From Streptomyces sp. NBC_01454 (GTDB lineage: Bacteria; Actinomycetota; Actinomycetes; Streptomycetales; Streptomycetaceae), in the NCBI RefSeq assembly GCF_036227565.1, contig NZ_CP109462.1:310001-374000 (forward strand): a DNA stretch of 64,000 nucleotides. Direction: 5' to 3'. Positions 41,500-49,564 of the stretch are shown here, one piece after another. The notes under the pieces are model-generated. The model saw nothing but the letters and a program-made list of their open reading frames with translations, was not told where the DNA came from and did not search any database. Both the position numbers and the translations under genes were made by a program. Positions within the stretch are counted from its first letter, which is position 1, and every line of letters begins with the position of its first letter.

Positions 41500-41852
41500 T
41501 AATCCGCTATGGGCACACCGGGATTGGGGAGTCCATCCGCATCACTGATGACTACAGCACGTCACAAGCCGGGCAGCTCCGTGAAGCCGCCGACCCGCCC
41601 CTTGGAGCCGCGTCCGATCAGTTGACCGACCGGTGCGCCTGGCACCGCGCGCGGGAGCCTGGTCGCCGCCGACCGGCTTGGCGGTGCGCCGTGTGGGTCG
41701 ACCGCGTACGCGCCGCGCGCCTGCCGCAAGCGCACGTCGGTGAGCGCCACGCGCGCCGCGCGCGACGACGTCACCCGGCGGCGCACCGAGGAGGCAGGCC
41801 CGAACTCCAACGCGCGCTTCGGCGCGCGCACGAGTGCGGACGCGGCGGCTGG

Positions 41853-43577
41853 TCATCGTCCGGCCACCTCGGCGAGAAGTTCCTTCGTCCGATGCCGCGC
41901 GCACACCGGCCGGGTCGGCAGCGCCAACCGATCACAGGTCTCCCCGGGCCACCCGACGCACCGCGCCGAGGCGGGCTGGCGCTCCGGCGCCGTGGAGGCG
42001 GCCGGCGCACGCAGTTGCTCCCGGCACGGCTTGCAGAGCTGATCACCGAGCGCGGGGCCGAGCAGGTTGATCCGGCAGCCACAGTCCCGGCATACCGAGC
42101 GGGGCGGAGCCGGGAGCACATGTTCAGGAGCCGGACGGGACGGCGCCGACGGAACGCACTGCGTGCACGGTGTCCCTGGTCCGCCGAGGCCATGGTCGGG
42201 GCACTGGCCGAGCTCGATCTGGTGGAGCCGCAGGCGTTCCCAGCGTCGTGTGGCCACGACGTCGGAGCATGCCGCGCAGGCCTCGCCGCTCGGCCACATC
42301 ACACCGGACTCACAGGTCTGGTGGCCACAGCCCCACCGGGGCAGCGCGACCCCCATCAGCCAGCGGGCGGGGTCCTTGATGTCCGACATCAGCACGCTCG
42401 CGAATCGCGTCGTCAGCCGCTGGCGGAGCCGGAGGACGTCGCAGCCGTGATCGAGCTGCCGGCCGACCTCGCGGGCAATTCGCCGTTGCATGAACGTGTT
42501 CGCCTGCCGGTACAGCGGCTGCACGGGCTCAAGGACCTCGACGATCCGCGGGTGCAGCGTCAGCGCAGGGCCGTCGTAGCGGGCCCGAGAGGCCTGGCCG
42601 TCCTGGGAGAGCGCTCGTTTGGCACCCGCGCGGAGCGCGAGATCTCCCTCGATCCCACCATCTCCCGCAGGGCGTGAGCCGGAGTTATCCACAGGCGAAG
42701 CGCCCTTCACCACCTGTACCTCGCCTACGGCGGGTGAGTCAGGGCGGCGCTCGTCATCAGGTCGGTCAGTTCTCTGGTCTTCCCTAGTCGCGAGCGAACC
42801 TTCACCGGGCGCCACACCCGATCCCTCATCAGGTTGCGAAGACGCCGAGTCGGCTTCCGCCGCCGTGGAGGGCGGCGATGTCTGCGGTGCCGGGGGGACA
42901 TCGTGCGCGATGAACTGGTGCCGGCCCCGTACCCCGGCCCGCCGCAGCACCGTGATCCACCCGGTTGATTCGAGCGCGTCAACGACCTTTCCCGCGGCCG
43001 CCACCGACAGCGCTGTGCCCGCGCGCGCACCGGAGTGGTGGTGCAGGTGGCCGGCCAGCTCCCCCTCGGTGAGCGGGATGCGCTGGGCCTGGGCGAAGCA
43101 GAGCACCGCGAACGCACGAAGCTCCCGCGGACTGAGGTCTTCGCAGGCGGCGACGGGCAGCCAGATGAAGCGCTCGTCCCGCCGCATCGGACGCACGCGA
43201 CGCCGGGCCGTGGTGCCGGATCCTCCCGGCAGAGACCGGCGCTGATTGAACGGCAGTTCGATGACGCCATCCGGACCCGGCCTGCGCAGCTGGGCGATGC
43301 CGCGTTCGACGGACGAGCGCGACAGCCCGAGGTATGAGGCGAGGACCACCGTCCCTGCGGTGCAGCCCTCCGGGCGCTGGCCGAGCGCCTTGATCTTCAT
43401 GTAGACGGTCAGGGCGACGTCGGCGTAGTGCGCGGACTCCACCAGGCGCATCGGCACCTTGACGCGCTGGCGCCGTACGGGTCCCGGGTCACGGGATACG
43501 CGGGAAAAACCCGACGCCTGCTGTGGCAGGACCGGACTGGGCGGGTCGGTGGTAGCGAGGAGTACAGAACTGGACAC
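41853..43577 (-). CDS. HTH and zinc-ribbon protein, replication-initiator candidate
   Basis: The 574-residue protein starts at GTG 43577 (GGGAGAAG site). The N-terminal third has two winged-helix-like units (YMKIKALGQRPEG...LASYLGLSRSSVERGIAQLRR; LTEGELAGHLHHHSG...VVDALESTGWITVLRRAG). The middle is acidic and disordered. The C-terminal 180 residues carry at least three CxxC pairs (CGHQTC, CAAC, CRDCGC, CKPC). Initiator-like and plasmid-regulatory proteins of Streptomyces can look like this, but I cannot name the family. Its neighbours are the iteron array on one side and a hairpin-rich region on the other. Confidence 0.65.
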   Translation of the reverse strand: MSSSVLLATTDPPSPVLPQQASGFSRVSRDPGPVRRQRVKVPMRLVESAHYADVALTVYMKIKALGQRPEGCTAGTVVLASYLGLSRSSVERGIAQLRRPGPDGVIELPFNQRRSLPGGSGTTARRRVRPMRRDERFIWLPVAACEDLSPRELRAFAVLCFAQAQRIPLTEGELAGHLHHHSGARAGTALSVAAAGKVVDALESTGWITVLRRAGVRGRHQFIAHDVPPAPQTSPPSTAAEADSASSQPDEGSGVAPGEGSLATREDQRTDRPDDERRPDSPAVGEVQVVKGASPVDNSGSRPAGDGGIEGDLALRAGAKRALSQDGQASRARYDGPALTLHPRIVEVLEPVQPLYRQANTFMQRRIAREVGRQLDHGCDVLRLRQRLTTRFASVLMSDIKDPARWLMGVALPRWGCGHQTCESGVMWPSGEACAACSDVVATRRWERLRLHQIELGQCPDHGLGGPGTPCTQCVPSAPSRPAPEHVLPAPPRSVCRDCGCRINLLGPALGDQLCKPCREQLRAPAASTAPERQPASARCVGWPGETCDRLALPTRPVCARHRTKELLAEVAGR

Positions 43578-43823
43578 ACTTCTCCCGCACGCCGTCGGCG
43601 GGGTGACGAACCGTCGACGAGGTGCTCGAGTCGCCGTCCTCCCGGCTGTGCGGAGAGGACGGCCTTGCAGATGGGACCAGGCGCCCGGCTGCGGTCAGAG
43701 GGTGTCAACCCTGCGGCTGCATCCGTGCACAGTGATGTGCCGGACGCTCGCCTGCTGACGCACGGCGTGCCGTGCAGCTGAGCGCGGAAAGCCCTTGGCC
43801 AAGGTGTGGAGCGAGGGGCGGAG

Positions 43824-43833
43824 CCCCTTGTCC
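43824..43833 (-). repeat. Isolated inverted copy of the GGACAAGGGG repeat
   Basis: CCCCTTGTCC lies 250 bases upstream of the 43577 start, close to the palindrome CCTTGGCCAAGG at about 43793. It may be an operator through which the neighbouring HTH protein controls its own gene. The rest of 43578-44101 shows no gene. Confidence 0.4.
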
Positions 43834-44101
43834 GGACCCTTGGCCGCGGGGGCGGATTCAGCGCGCGGTGCCTGGTGGACATGGCGCGGAAGACGCCGCC
43901 AGCAGGTCGCGTGAGCAGGCCGTCCCGGGGCCGCGCACAGAAGTGGATGACACTCCCGAAGCGGCCACATGGGGAGAAATTGCCATCACGTCATGTGACC
44001 TTGACGTGACAGTTGAGGGACGAATGGCTGAGAAGGCTGGTCCCGGACGGCTGCTGAGCTGACAAAAGCCATGGTGGTGCTGCAAGATGTACTCCGGTTC
44101 C

Positions 44102-44252
44102 TCCCTGGTGCTATCCAGGGACGACTGAGGCCCCTCGGGGCCGATGCTGCTGGGAGGCAGTGATCATCCAGACCTAGCGGTCTGGCTCTTCGCTCGACGG
44201 AGCTGGTAACTCCGTAGGAGCGGTGACGGCCGGCAGAGGAGCTGCTAACTCC
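44102..44252. other. Cluster of five short hairpins (non-coding)
   Basis: Stems: CCCTGG/CCAGGG (44103-44120), GGCCCC/GGGGCC (44129-44142), CCAGACC/GGTCTGG (44168-44185), ACGGAG/CTCCGT (44197-44215) and GGAG/CTCC (44238-44252). The last two share the 7-base loop CTGGTAA or CTGCTAA, and they lie about 40 bases apart. Candidates are a structured RNA, a nicking or single-strand origin, or an oriT. The stretch 44253-44639 holds no convincing gene. Confidence 0.45.
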
Positions 44253-44639
44253 GATCCGGCGCGGAAGGGCGAGGAGCGTTCCCTGCTAGGGGACGCCCGC
44301 CCGGCATCTCTACGACATCCCGCCCTCCTCGGTCAGGGCGATGAGCGATGAGCGGTGTCCGCACAGCAAAAAGCCCCGGTCCGTCGGCGTCTTGGACGCA
44401 GCGACGAGGCCGGGCTGACTGTGCATTTGTGTGTGGGTGCGGGTACGCTCCACCACGAGACACCGCCTTATTCGGTTTCTCGAACTCGATATACGCCCTC
44501 GGACTTGCTCAAGGTCCGGGGGCATCGTGTTGTCAGGGCTAGCAGTAGATCAATCGAGGGTCACCCTATCCCCAACGACAACGGAAGTGCACAGCCTGTC
44601 GATGGACCGGTACACGCTGCGCGTCGCGCTGATCAGGGA

Positions 44640-45383
44640 TCATTTCGCGTCAGGTTCACCATAGTTAGGCACATTTCCAGACCAATCGGTCAAGCTGACT
44701 CTATCGGCACGGATGATCATAAACTCACAACTCCGCGCCTGTTCGCCGCTGTAGCTCACGCGCTGGACCGAAAGCGCCACGGCGGTCCGTGACTTGAGCA
44801 GCGCAGTCTCCTGGTCCGTCGCCGGCCGCGCCGAGATGGTGTGCAGGTGCCCGGTCTCCTTCAGGCCGGCCGCGTCCAGGATTCCGGCCTCGTCGACGAG
44901 GCCCGGATCCAGGAGCCGGGGGGCGGCGTCGGCGATGCCCCGCGGCACGTAAATCTCCCGCACTGCCCAGGGGGCGCCGGTTCGGCCGAGGACGCTCTGG
45001 CGCAGGACGACGCTCATCTCCGGCGGGCCGCCCAGCGCTGCCGCGACACCGTCGGGCGCCTTGCGCACCGCGGTGGTGACCGGCTCGGCCGTATCGCCGG
45101 TCTGCGCGACGGCAGGGCGGACGTGGCCGTGTTCGTCGACGCGTGCCTCGAAGGCGGCAGCAGGCGAAAGAATCATGTAGCCGACCTTGGGGACTGCCCT
45201 GATCAGGCCCTCCTGCTCAAGGATCTGCATGGCCCCGATCAGCGTCTTGCGCGCACATCCGAGATGCTCGGCGAGTTGGCGCCCGGACACGATGGCGCCG
45301 GGCGCACGGTCGGGTTCGCCGTTGAGGATCTCAGTACGCAGCTGGTCGGCGAGGCTGCGCCTGCTGGTCGGGGTCGTGGCCAT
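44640..45383 (-). CDS. GntR-family repressor with UTRA-like domain (KorSA-type)
   Basis: From ATG 45383 the N-terminal winged helix reads LADQLRTEILNGE, SGRQLAEHLGCARKTLIGAMQ and LEQEGLIRAVPKVGYMI, a typical GntR DNA-binding domain. The C-terminal part (VLRQSVLGRTGAPWAVREIYVPR ... VQRVSYSGEQARSCEFMIIRAD) fits UTRA. GntR proteins of this kind (KorSA) repress transfer genes on Streptomyces plasmids. It is divergent from the WhiB-to-TraB cluster. A perfect 40-bp palindrome lies 90 bases upstream, which is likely its operator. A longer frame beginning at 45524 crosses that palindrome and is not preferred. Confidence 0.83.
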   Translation of the reverse strand: MATTPTSRRSLADQLRTEILNGEPDRAPGAIVSGRQLAEHLGCARKTLIGAMQILEQEGLIRAVPKVGYMILSPAAAFEARVDEHGHVRPAVAQTGDTAEPVTTAVRKAPDGVAAALGGPPEMSVVLRQSVLGRTGAPWAVREIYVPRGIADAAPRLLDPGLVDEAGILDAAGLKETGHLHTISARPATDQETALLKSRTAVALSVQRVSYSGEQARSCEFMIIRADRVSLTDWSGNVPNYGEPDAK

Positions 45384-45472
45384 GTGGCACATACTGCCGC
45401 ACGCGCAAGGGCCGGGGCGTGCAGGGCCGCTGTCGCCGTAAGTGCTCTTGACGAGATCGGCAAACCGTTGCA

Positions 45473-45512
45473 CCATCTGGACTACCTGGAGTACTCCAGG
45501 TAGTCCAGATGG
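45473..45512. promoter_or_regulatory. Perfect 40-bp palindrome, likely operator
   Basis: Every base pairs around the centre at 45492/45493; each arm reads CCATCTGGACTACCTGGAGT. It lies between the divergent gntR and whiB-like genes, where a repressor could control both. As RNA it would also form a strong hairpin. Confidence 0.75.
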
Positions 45513-45528
45513 TTTTGCGCTCATGCAA

Positions 45529-45563
45529 ACGGCCCCCGAGGGATTGGAGCCCTCGGAGGCCGT
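45529..45563 (+). terminator. Leader hairpin before the WhiB-like gene
   Basis: A 14-bp stem with one mismatch (ACGGCCCCCGAGGG with CCCTCGGAGGCCGT), 7-base loop, ends 45 bases before ATG 45609. It may be a leader attenuator of the transfer cluster or a terminator for upstream transcription. Confidence 0.55.
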
Positions 45564-45608
45564 GGTGACGCAAGCCGCCCCCTCCCGTCACGAAGGACAG
45601 ACGACGCA

Positions 45609-46235
45609 ATGACCAGCATGACAGCCGACTTCCCCGCGCAGTGCGCCACCGAGATCGGCCGCGCGCTCGCCGACACCTACTCGGTCGCCGTCCTCGCCGA
45701 CGGCGGTTACCTGGCCGGCCCCGACGGGCAGGCCGTCGCCAGCCAGATGCGCGAACCCCAGCTGCGCGAGGCCCTTCTGCTGGGACTCTGCGGCGGCACG
45801 AACGACGTCAACGCCTTCTACCAGCGCGACGAAGAGCCGGCCGAAGAGTGGATGACGCGCCGCGAGCGCACCATCGCCCAGTACTGCGCACCGTGCCCGG
45901 TCGCCGCCGCCTGCCTTGAACTCGCCCTGCGCTACCCCGAGCATTCCCGCGACCTGGCGGTGCGCGGCGGCGCCACCGAGGAGATGCAGTTGACCCTCGG
46001 GAAAGCCGACCATGAGCGACTGGCGAAGGCCTGCGCCCTCGATGCCAGGCCGGCCGAACAGCGCGTCGAGCGGCTGCGCGCGGCCCGCGAGGTGTCGAGG
46101 CTGACCCAGTCCCACATCGGCCTCTCGGTCAAGCCGGACGTCCGGCAGACGAACCACACCGAGCTCAAGGCCGCGCTCGCCCACCGCGAGCGGCTCCAGG
46201 GCGAGTACCGGCGCGTGACGGGGTGGGCCGCATGA
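45609..46235 (+). CDS. WhiB-like Fe-S transcription factor
   Basis: The 208-residue protein has LCGGTNDVNAFY followed by YCAPCPVAAACLELAL, giving the four-Cys C...C-x2-C-x5-C pattern of WhiB-like proteins. Next comes LAVRGGATEEM, a variant of the G(V/I)WGG turn with Arg for Trp. The N-terminal and C-terminal parts are longer than in chromosomal Wbl proteins. AAGGACAG precedes ATG 45609. Wbl proteins bind a 4Fe-4S cluster and act with sigma factors. As first gene of the cluster ending in the TraB-like translocase, it may control transfer. Confidence 0.8.
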   Translation: MTSMTADFPAQCATEIGRALADTYSVAVLADGGYLAGPDGQAVASQMREPQLREALLLGLCGGTNDVNAFYQRDEEPAEEWMTRRERTIAQYCAPCPVAAACLELALRYPEHSRDLAVRGGATEEMQLTLGKADHERLAKACALDARPAEQRVERLRAAREVSRLTQSHIGLSVKPDVRQTNHTELKAALAHRERLQGEYRRVTGWAA

Positions 46236-46618
46236 CAGACCACACCACGTCGGCCCGCGACACATCCTCCGAGATGAGCGAGCTCCGCGCCCTCAACCAC
46301 CGTCTTGTGCGGGCCCTGCAGGCGAAGGCCGAGACACCGGTCACCCTCCTGCCTCTGCCGCAGGACGGCACCGACCCGCAGCCGGCCGCCCTCGTCGGTG
46401 TCCTTCTGATCCTGTGGCACCGGGCCCGCCTGGAGGCCGACGCCTACCGAGCGTGGATCGAGCAGCCGGCGCCCCCGACGGACGCCGTCGTCCACGATGC
46501 CGCCGAGCCGGCGCGTGCGCACCTTGACCACCCGGCGCCGGCTCAACAGCCCGGGCCCCGCAGGGAGGAGGGCGACTCCGATGAACACAGTCGGCCCCGC
46601 CCGTGCGGCAACTGCTGA
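46232..46618 (+). CDS. Hypothetical protein (128 aa)
   Basis: It starts at ATG 46232 in an ATGA overlap with the WhiB-like gene. The N-terminal half is helical (SEMSELRALNHRLVRALQAK) with a hydrophobic helix (PAALVGVLLILWHRARLEADAYRAW, shortened here). The C-terminal half is Pro/Ala/His-rich and looks unstructured, ending CGNC. No family is recognised. Confidence 0.55.
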   Translation: MTDHTTSARDTSSEMSELRALNHRLVRALQAKAETPVTLLPLPQDGTDPQPAALVGVLLILWHRARLEADAYRAWIEQPAPPTDAVVHDAAEPARAHLDHPAPAQQPGPRREEGDSDEHSRPRPCGNC

Positions 46619-46662
46619 CGGCCTGCAAGCGAGCCCAGGGCCCGCAGCGAAGGACATGCACC

Positions 46663-46758
46663 GTGCTCCTGCAGATCATTCTCGGCTACGAGCAGCAGCC
46701 TTTGTACTACTGCGCGTCGTGTGCCGGGTACTACCCGTTCCAGCACTTCTGCGAGTAA
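46663..46758 (+). CDS. Very small Cys-containing protein (31 aa)
   Basis: GTG 46663 has AAGGA nine bases before it and encodes a peptide with PLYYCASCAGYYPFQHFCE at its end: C-x2-C...H...C, a possible zinc knuckle. It fills the 150-base gap between two cluster genes. A competing frame from ATG 46656 gives a low-complexity basic peptide and is less likely. Confidence 0.4.
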   Translation: MLLQIILGYEQQPLYYCASCAGYYPFQHFCE

Positions 46759-46762
46759 CGAC

Positions 46763-46960
46763 ATGACACTCACGAAGAACGAGGACCGCCAGGGCAAGCG
46801 GGGCGTCCACAGCGGCCGGCTTCGCCGCCCGGCCACCTGCCAGCTCGCGATCGCCGCCAGTGTGCTGGCCCGCTACGGATTCAAGGACCAGGCCGACGCC
46901 CACAACAACGGGATGTGCGCTCGTCTTTACGCCCTCGGGCGCCGGACGGTCAGCTCATGA
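46763..46960 (+). CDS. Small hypothetical protein (65 aa)
   Basis: ATG 46763 lies 4 bases after the preceding small frame. The peptide MTLTKNEDRQGKRGVHSGRL continues into a short helix (CQLAIAASVLARYGF). It is basic at the N-terminus and ends in an ATGA overlap with the next small gene, which supports both. Function is unknown. Confidence 0.5.
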   Translation: MTLTKNEDRQGKRGVHSGRLRRPATCQLAIAASVLARYGFKDQADAHNNGMCARLYALGRRTVSS

Positions 46961-47076
46961 GCCGCGTGACGTACCCGCCGCTGGACGGTCCGATCGCCAA
47001 CGAGGCCGACCTGGACCGCGCGCTGTTCGGTCCGTACGAAGCCGAGGACGCGCAGGGCGCGGGCGAGCCGGAGTAG
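46957..47076 (+). CDS. Very small acidic protein (39 aa)
   Basis: It starts in the ATGA overlap at 46957 and reads MSRVTYPPLDGPIANEADLD, then an acidic tail ending GEPE. Short acidic peptides such as this occur in Streptomyces transfer clusters. Evidence is only the overlap and composition. Confidence 0.4.
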   Translation: MSRVTYPPLDGPIANEADLDRALFGPYEAEDAQGAGEPE

Positions 47077-47220
47077 GCCACGGCACAGCCGCGGGAAGGC
47101 CAGCCCGCCCGGGGGCGGAGGTGACCGCCGCGTTGCCGACCTCGCCCCCCAACTACTACCCCCGACGCTGCGCCCGCCAGATCAGGCCGATGGCGCACGC
47201 CACGAAGAAGGAGCACGACG

Positions 47221-49455
47221 GTGAGCAGCAAGGCCCGTCGCCGACGTCGCCAGCCCTCCAGGGCCTCGTCGCAGTCACAGAGTTCGCAGCCTGCGGACAA
47301 CCCCAGCCAGGTGCTGGATGCCGGCGATGCCGTCGAGGTCCTGGCCTTCCTCGCCGATGCCCGCGACCGGTCGGCCGACATCGTCGACCTGTCGAAGGAT
47401 GAGTGCGAGGCCTCCAGGATCGAGACGACGATGCAGGCCGAGGCCTGTCTCGCCGCGGCCCGGGCCCAGGCCACTCGTGTGTGCGAGGAGGCGGAACGCC
47501 GGGCCCGGGAGATCCAGGAGCGCGCTCGGGAAGCGAGTTCGGCCGTCGCGGCCGGTGCCGCTGACCAGGCCGCGGCGACCAAGGAAGCCGCGGACCGTGA
47601 AGCGTCCCAGGTCCTCACCGCCGCGGAAGCGGAAGGACAGCGCCTCGTCGAGGAGGCCACCACCCAGGCACTCGCTACCCACGAGACAGCGCAGGGGCAC
47701 GCCGAGCAGGTGCTCGCCGACGCCCGAATGCAGGCCGACCAGCTCCGGCGTGCGGCCCGGCGCGACGCCGATGAGGCCAACAGCCGTCTGCGTAACGCCG
47801 AGGCCGAGGCCGCACGCATCCGCCAGGAAGCGGCCGATGCTGACACCGAGCGGCGCCGGCAGTCGGCACTGGACATCAAGGCGGACCGGGAACGGGCCGC
47901 CCGCGACGCCGAGGAACTGCGCAGCGCCGCGGACGCGACGGTCGCGTCCGCCGAGAAGCGGGCCGCTGACCTGATGGAGCAGGCCACCAACCGCCAGACC
48001 GAGGCGACGGAGAAGAACGAGGAGGCCGACCGGCTGCTCGCCGAGGCCAAGAAGGCGTGGGAGCGGGCGCGTTCGCGCCCCGCGCGCCGGCAGGAACGAA
48101 AGGGGGTGCGACAGCAGGGCCGTCACCAGCGGGCGACGGCTCGGCGTGAGCACAAGCAGGCCAAAGGGCGCCCCACGCTCACTCACCGGCTGGGACAGAT
48201 CCGCCGTTGGGCACGTGAGCTTGTGCGCAACCAGGCCCGCCGTGTCCTGGTCACCGGCCCGATCCTTGCCCCGATGGCGGTGGCCTGGTGGTCCCAGACC
48301 GACTACGCCAAGGACGCGTTCGGCTGGTGGACCGTCTTCGCCCTCGGATTTGCCGCCGCGTGGGAGCTCACGACAGCCTTCACCGGCTGGATGTACCACC
48401 AGGCCCGGCAGCAGGGCGACTCCGGAGCCATCTACCGGATCATGACGTGGGTGTTCGCGTCCGGAGCGGCCGCGATGAACTACGCCCACCACTGTGGTCC
48501 CGGCGGGCGGCCGACGCAGGCCTCCGTCGCGTTTGCGACCATGAGTGTCGTCGGCATGGTGCTGTGGGAGCTGTACGCCTCCCTGGTCCACCGCCAGTAC
48601 CTGCGCGAGCAGGGGCTGGTCTCCCGGGCACGACCGAAGATCGGGCTGATCCGCTGGATCCGCTTCCCGGTCCGGTCCTGGACGGCCTGGTCGCTGACGA
48701 TCGAAAACGCTTCGCTCTCCACCCTGGAACGAGCCTGGAACGCGGCGAGCATCGAGCTGGCGGACCGGAACGCGCTCCGTTCCGGAACGGCCTTGCACCG
48801 CATCGTGATCCCTCACGTTCCACTCACCGGTCTCTACGACGGCGCCGGTCCGGCGGCGGTCCCCCTGTTCCGCCAGATCGGGAACGCACCGAACGGAACA
48901 GGCGGCGGTGCGTGGGCGCACTGGAATGGAACGCTCCGGACACCGCTCCCGCCGACCGGGGCGCACGTCGGCGGAGCGGACCGGAACGACAGCCTCGTTC
49001 CGCTCGGCCATTCCTCAGCTGACCAGGACTCTTCCAGCGTCTCGTTCCGTTCCGCCCCACCGGCCGGCGCCCCGGACGGTGCGAGCGGCACGGGAACGGA
49101 ACGCGCACCGGGCGCGGCGACGCCTGGGGACCGCACCGCGGAACGGGGCGGAACGGAGCCAGCGGCGAAACGGCGCACGCCGGGCGGAACGGAGAACGCG
49201 GAACGCAACGACCGGAACGGACGCGAGCGCACCAGCGGTGCGGAACGAGAGGGGGAGGAAGTGGTGCTCGAGGACAAGGAACGCGCCGCGGTGGAACGCC
49301 TCGTCGCCAGGAACCAGCCGCTGAGCAAGCGCAGCATCTCGGACGAGGTCCGATCAAACGGAGACACGATCGCCGACGAGCGCGCGCTGAAGATCGCGAA
49401 CTACCTCAACGCCAAGGCGAAGAGCCAGCTCGGCCAGCACCTCGCAGGCGTCTGA
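47221..49455 (+). CDS. Coiled-coil membrane protein with DUF2637/Spd-like domain and C-terminal HTH
   Basis: The 744-residue protein starts at GTG 47221 (AAGGAG site). Residues 40-290 form a long coiled coil of Ala/Glu/Arg heptads. Four membrane segments follow (VLVTGPILAPMAVAWW; GWWTVFALGFAAAWELTTAF; IMTWVFASGAAAMNYAHH; VAFATMSVVGMVLWELYASL), resembling the DUF2637/SpdB spread proteins of Streptomyces plasmids. After a Gly/Thr/Glu-rich linker comes a short HTH (AAVERLVARNQPLSKRSISD). Spd proteins help the plasmid move between mycelial compartments. The linker coding DNA (48.7-49.3 kb) is filled with CGGAACG repeats. Confidence 0.68.
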   Translation: MSSKARRRRRQPSRASSQSQSSQPADNPSQVLDAGDAVEVLAFLADARDRSADIVDLSKDECEASRIETTMQAEACLAAARAQATRVCEEAERRAREIQERAREASSAVAAGAADQAAATKEAADREASQVLTAAEAEGQRLVEEATTQALATHETAQGHAEQVLADARMQADQLRRAARRDADEANSRLRNAEAEAARIRQEAADADTERRRQSALDIKADRERAARDAEELRSAADATVASAEKRAADLMEQATNRQTEATEKNEEADRLLAEAKKAWERARSRPARRQERKGVRQQGRHQRATARREHKQAKGRPTLTHRLGQIRRWARELVRNQARRVLVTGPILAPMAVAWWSQTDYAKDAFGWWTVFALGFAAAWELTTAFTGWMYHQARQQGDSGAIYRIMTWVFASGAAAMNYAHHCGPGGRPTQASVAFATMSVVGMVLWELYASLVHRQYLREQGLVSRARPKIGLIRWIRFPVRSWTAWSLTIENASLSTLERAWNAASIELADRNALRSGTALHRIVIPHVPLTGLYDGAGPAAVPLFRQIGNAPNGTGGGAWAHWNGTLRTPLPPTGAHVGGADRNDSLVPLGHSSADQDSSSVSFRSAPPAGAPDGASGTGTERAPGAATPGDRTAERGGTEPAAKRRTPGGTENAERNDRNGRERTSGAEREGEEVVLEDKERAAVERLVARNQPLSKRSISDEVRSNGDTIADERALKIANYLNAKAKSQLGQHLAGV
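48764..49310 (+). repeat. Dense CGGAACG repeat field inside a gene, clt-like candidate
   Basis: At least 13 copies of CGGAACG or its complement lie within about 500 bases of the linker-encoding part of the 47221 gene, with further GGAAC near-copies on both sides. The repeat is in several reading frames, so protein sequence alone does not explain it. TraB-type translocases of Streptomyces recognise short direct repeats (TRS) at the clt site, and a TraB-like gene follows 2 kb downstream. Confidence 0.5.
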
Positions 49456-49494
49456 CATCCGCTCCGGCCGACTGCCGGCTCGAGCGCCAAAACC

Positions 49495-49536
49495 GGGAGA
49501 CCCGGCCCGCTTTCCTAGGGCCCGGCCGGGTCTCCC
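49495..49536 (+). terminator. 13-bp hairpin after the coiled-coil gene
   Basis: GGGAGACCCGGCC pairs with GGCCGGGTCTCCC 40 bases after the stop at 49455 and just before the next gene at 49565. It is a likely partial terminator inside the cluster. Confidence 0.65.
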
Positions 49537-49564
49537 CACTCCATGAATCGGGAGCCCGCACATC

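Noticed and set aside
41284..41502. 72-codon plus-strand frame containing DKG and WTRG repeats
   Set aside because: The apparent peptide repeat comes from the iterons, whose spacing is not a constant multiple of three.
44102..44252. tRNA gene cluster
   Set aside because: The stems do not form a cloverleaf and lack T-loop and CCA-type features.
44310..44525. 71-codon minus-strand frame and an overlapping 145-codon plus-strand frame
   Set aside because: Neither has a ribosome site or a domain; both overlap hairpin-like sequence upstream of gntR. Either could still be a small gene.
47275..49011. 578-codon minus-strand frame opposite the coiled-coil gene
   Set aside because: It is a shadow; the plus strand shows a coiled coil, membrane spans and an HTH, with a good ribosome site.
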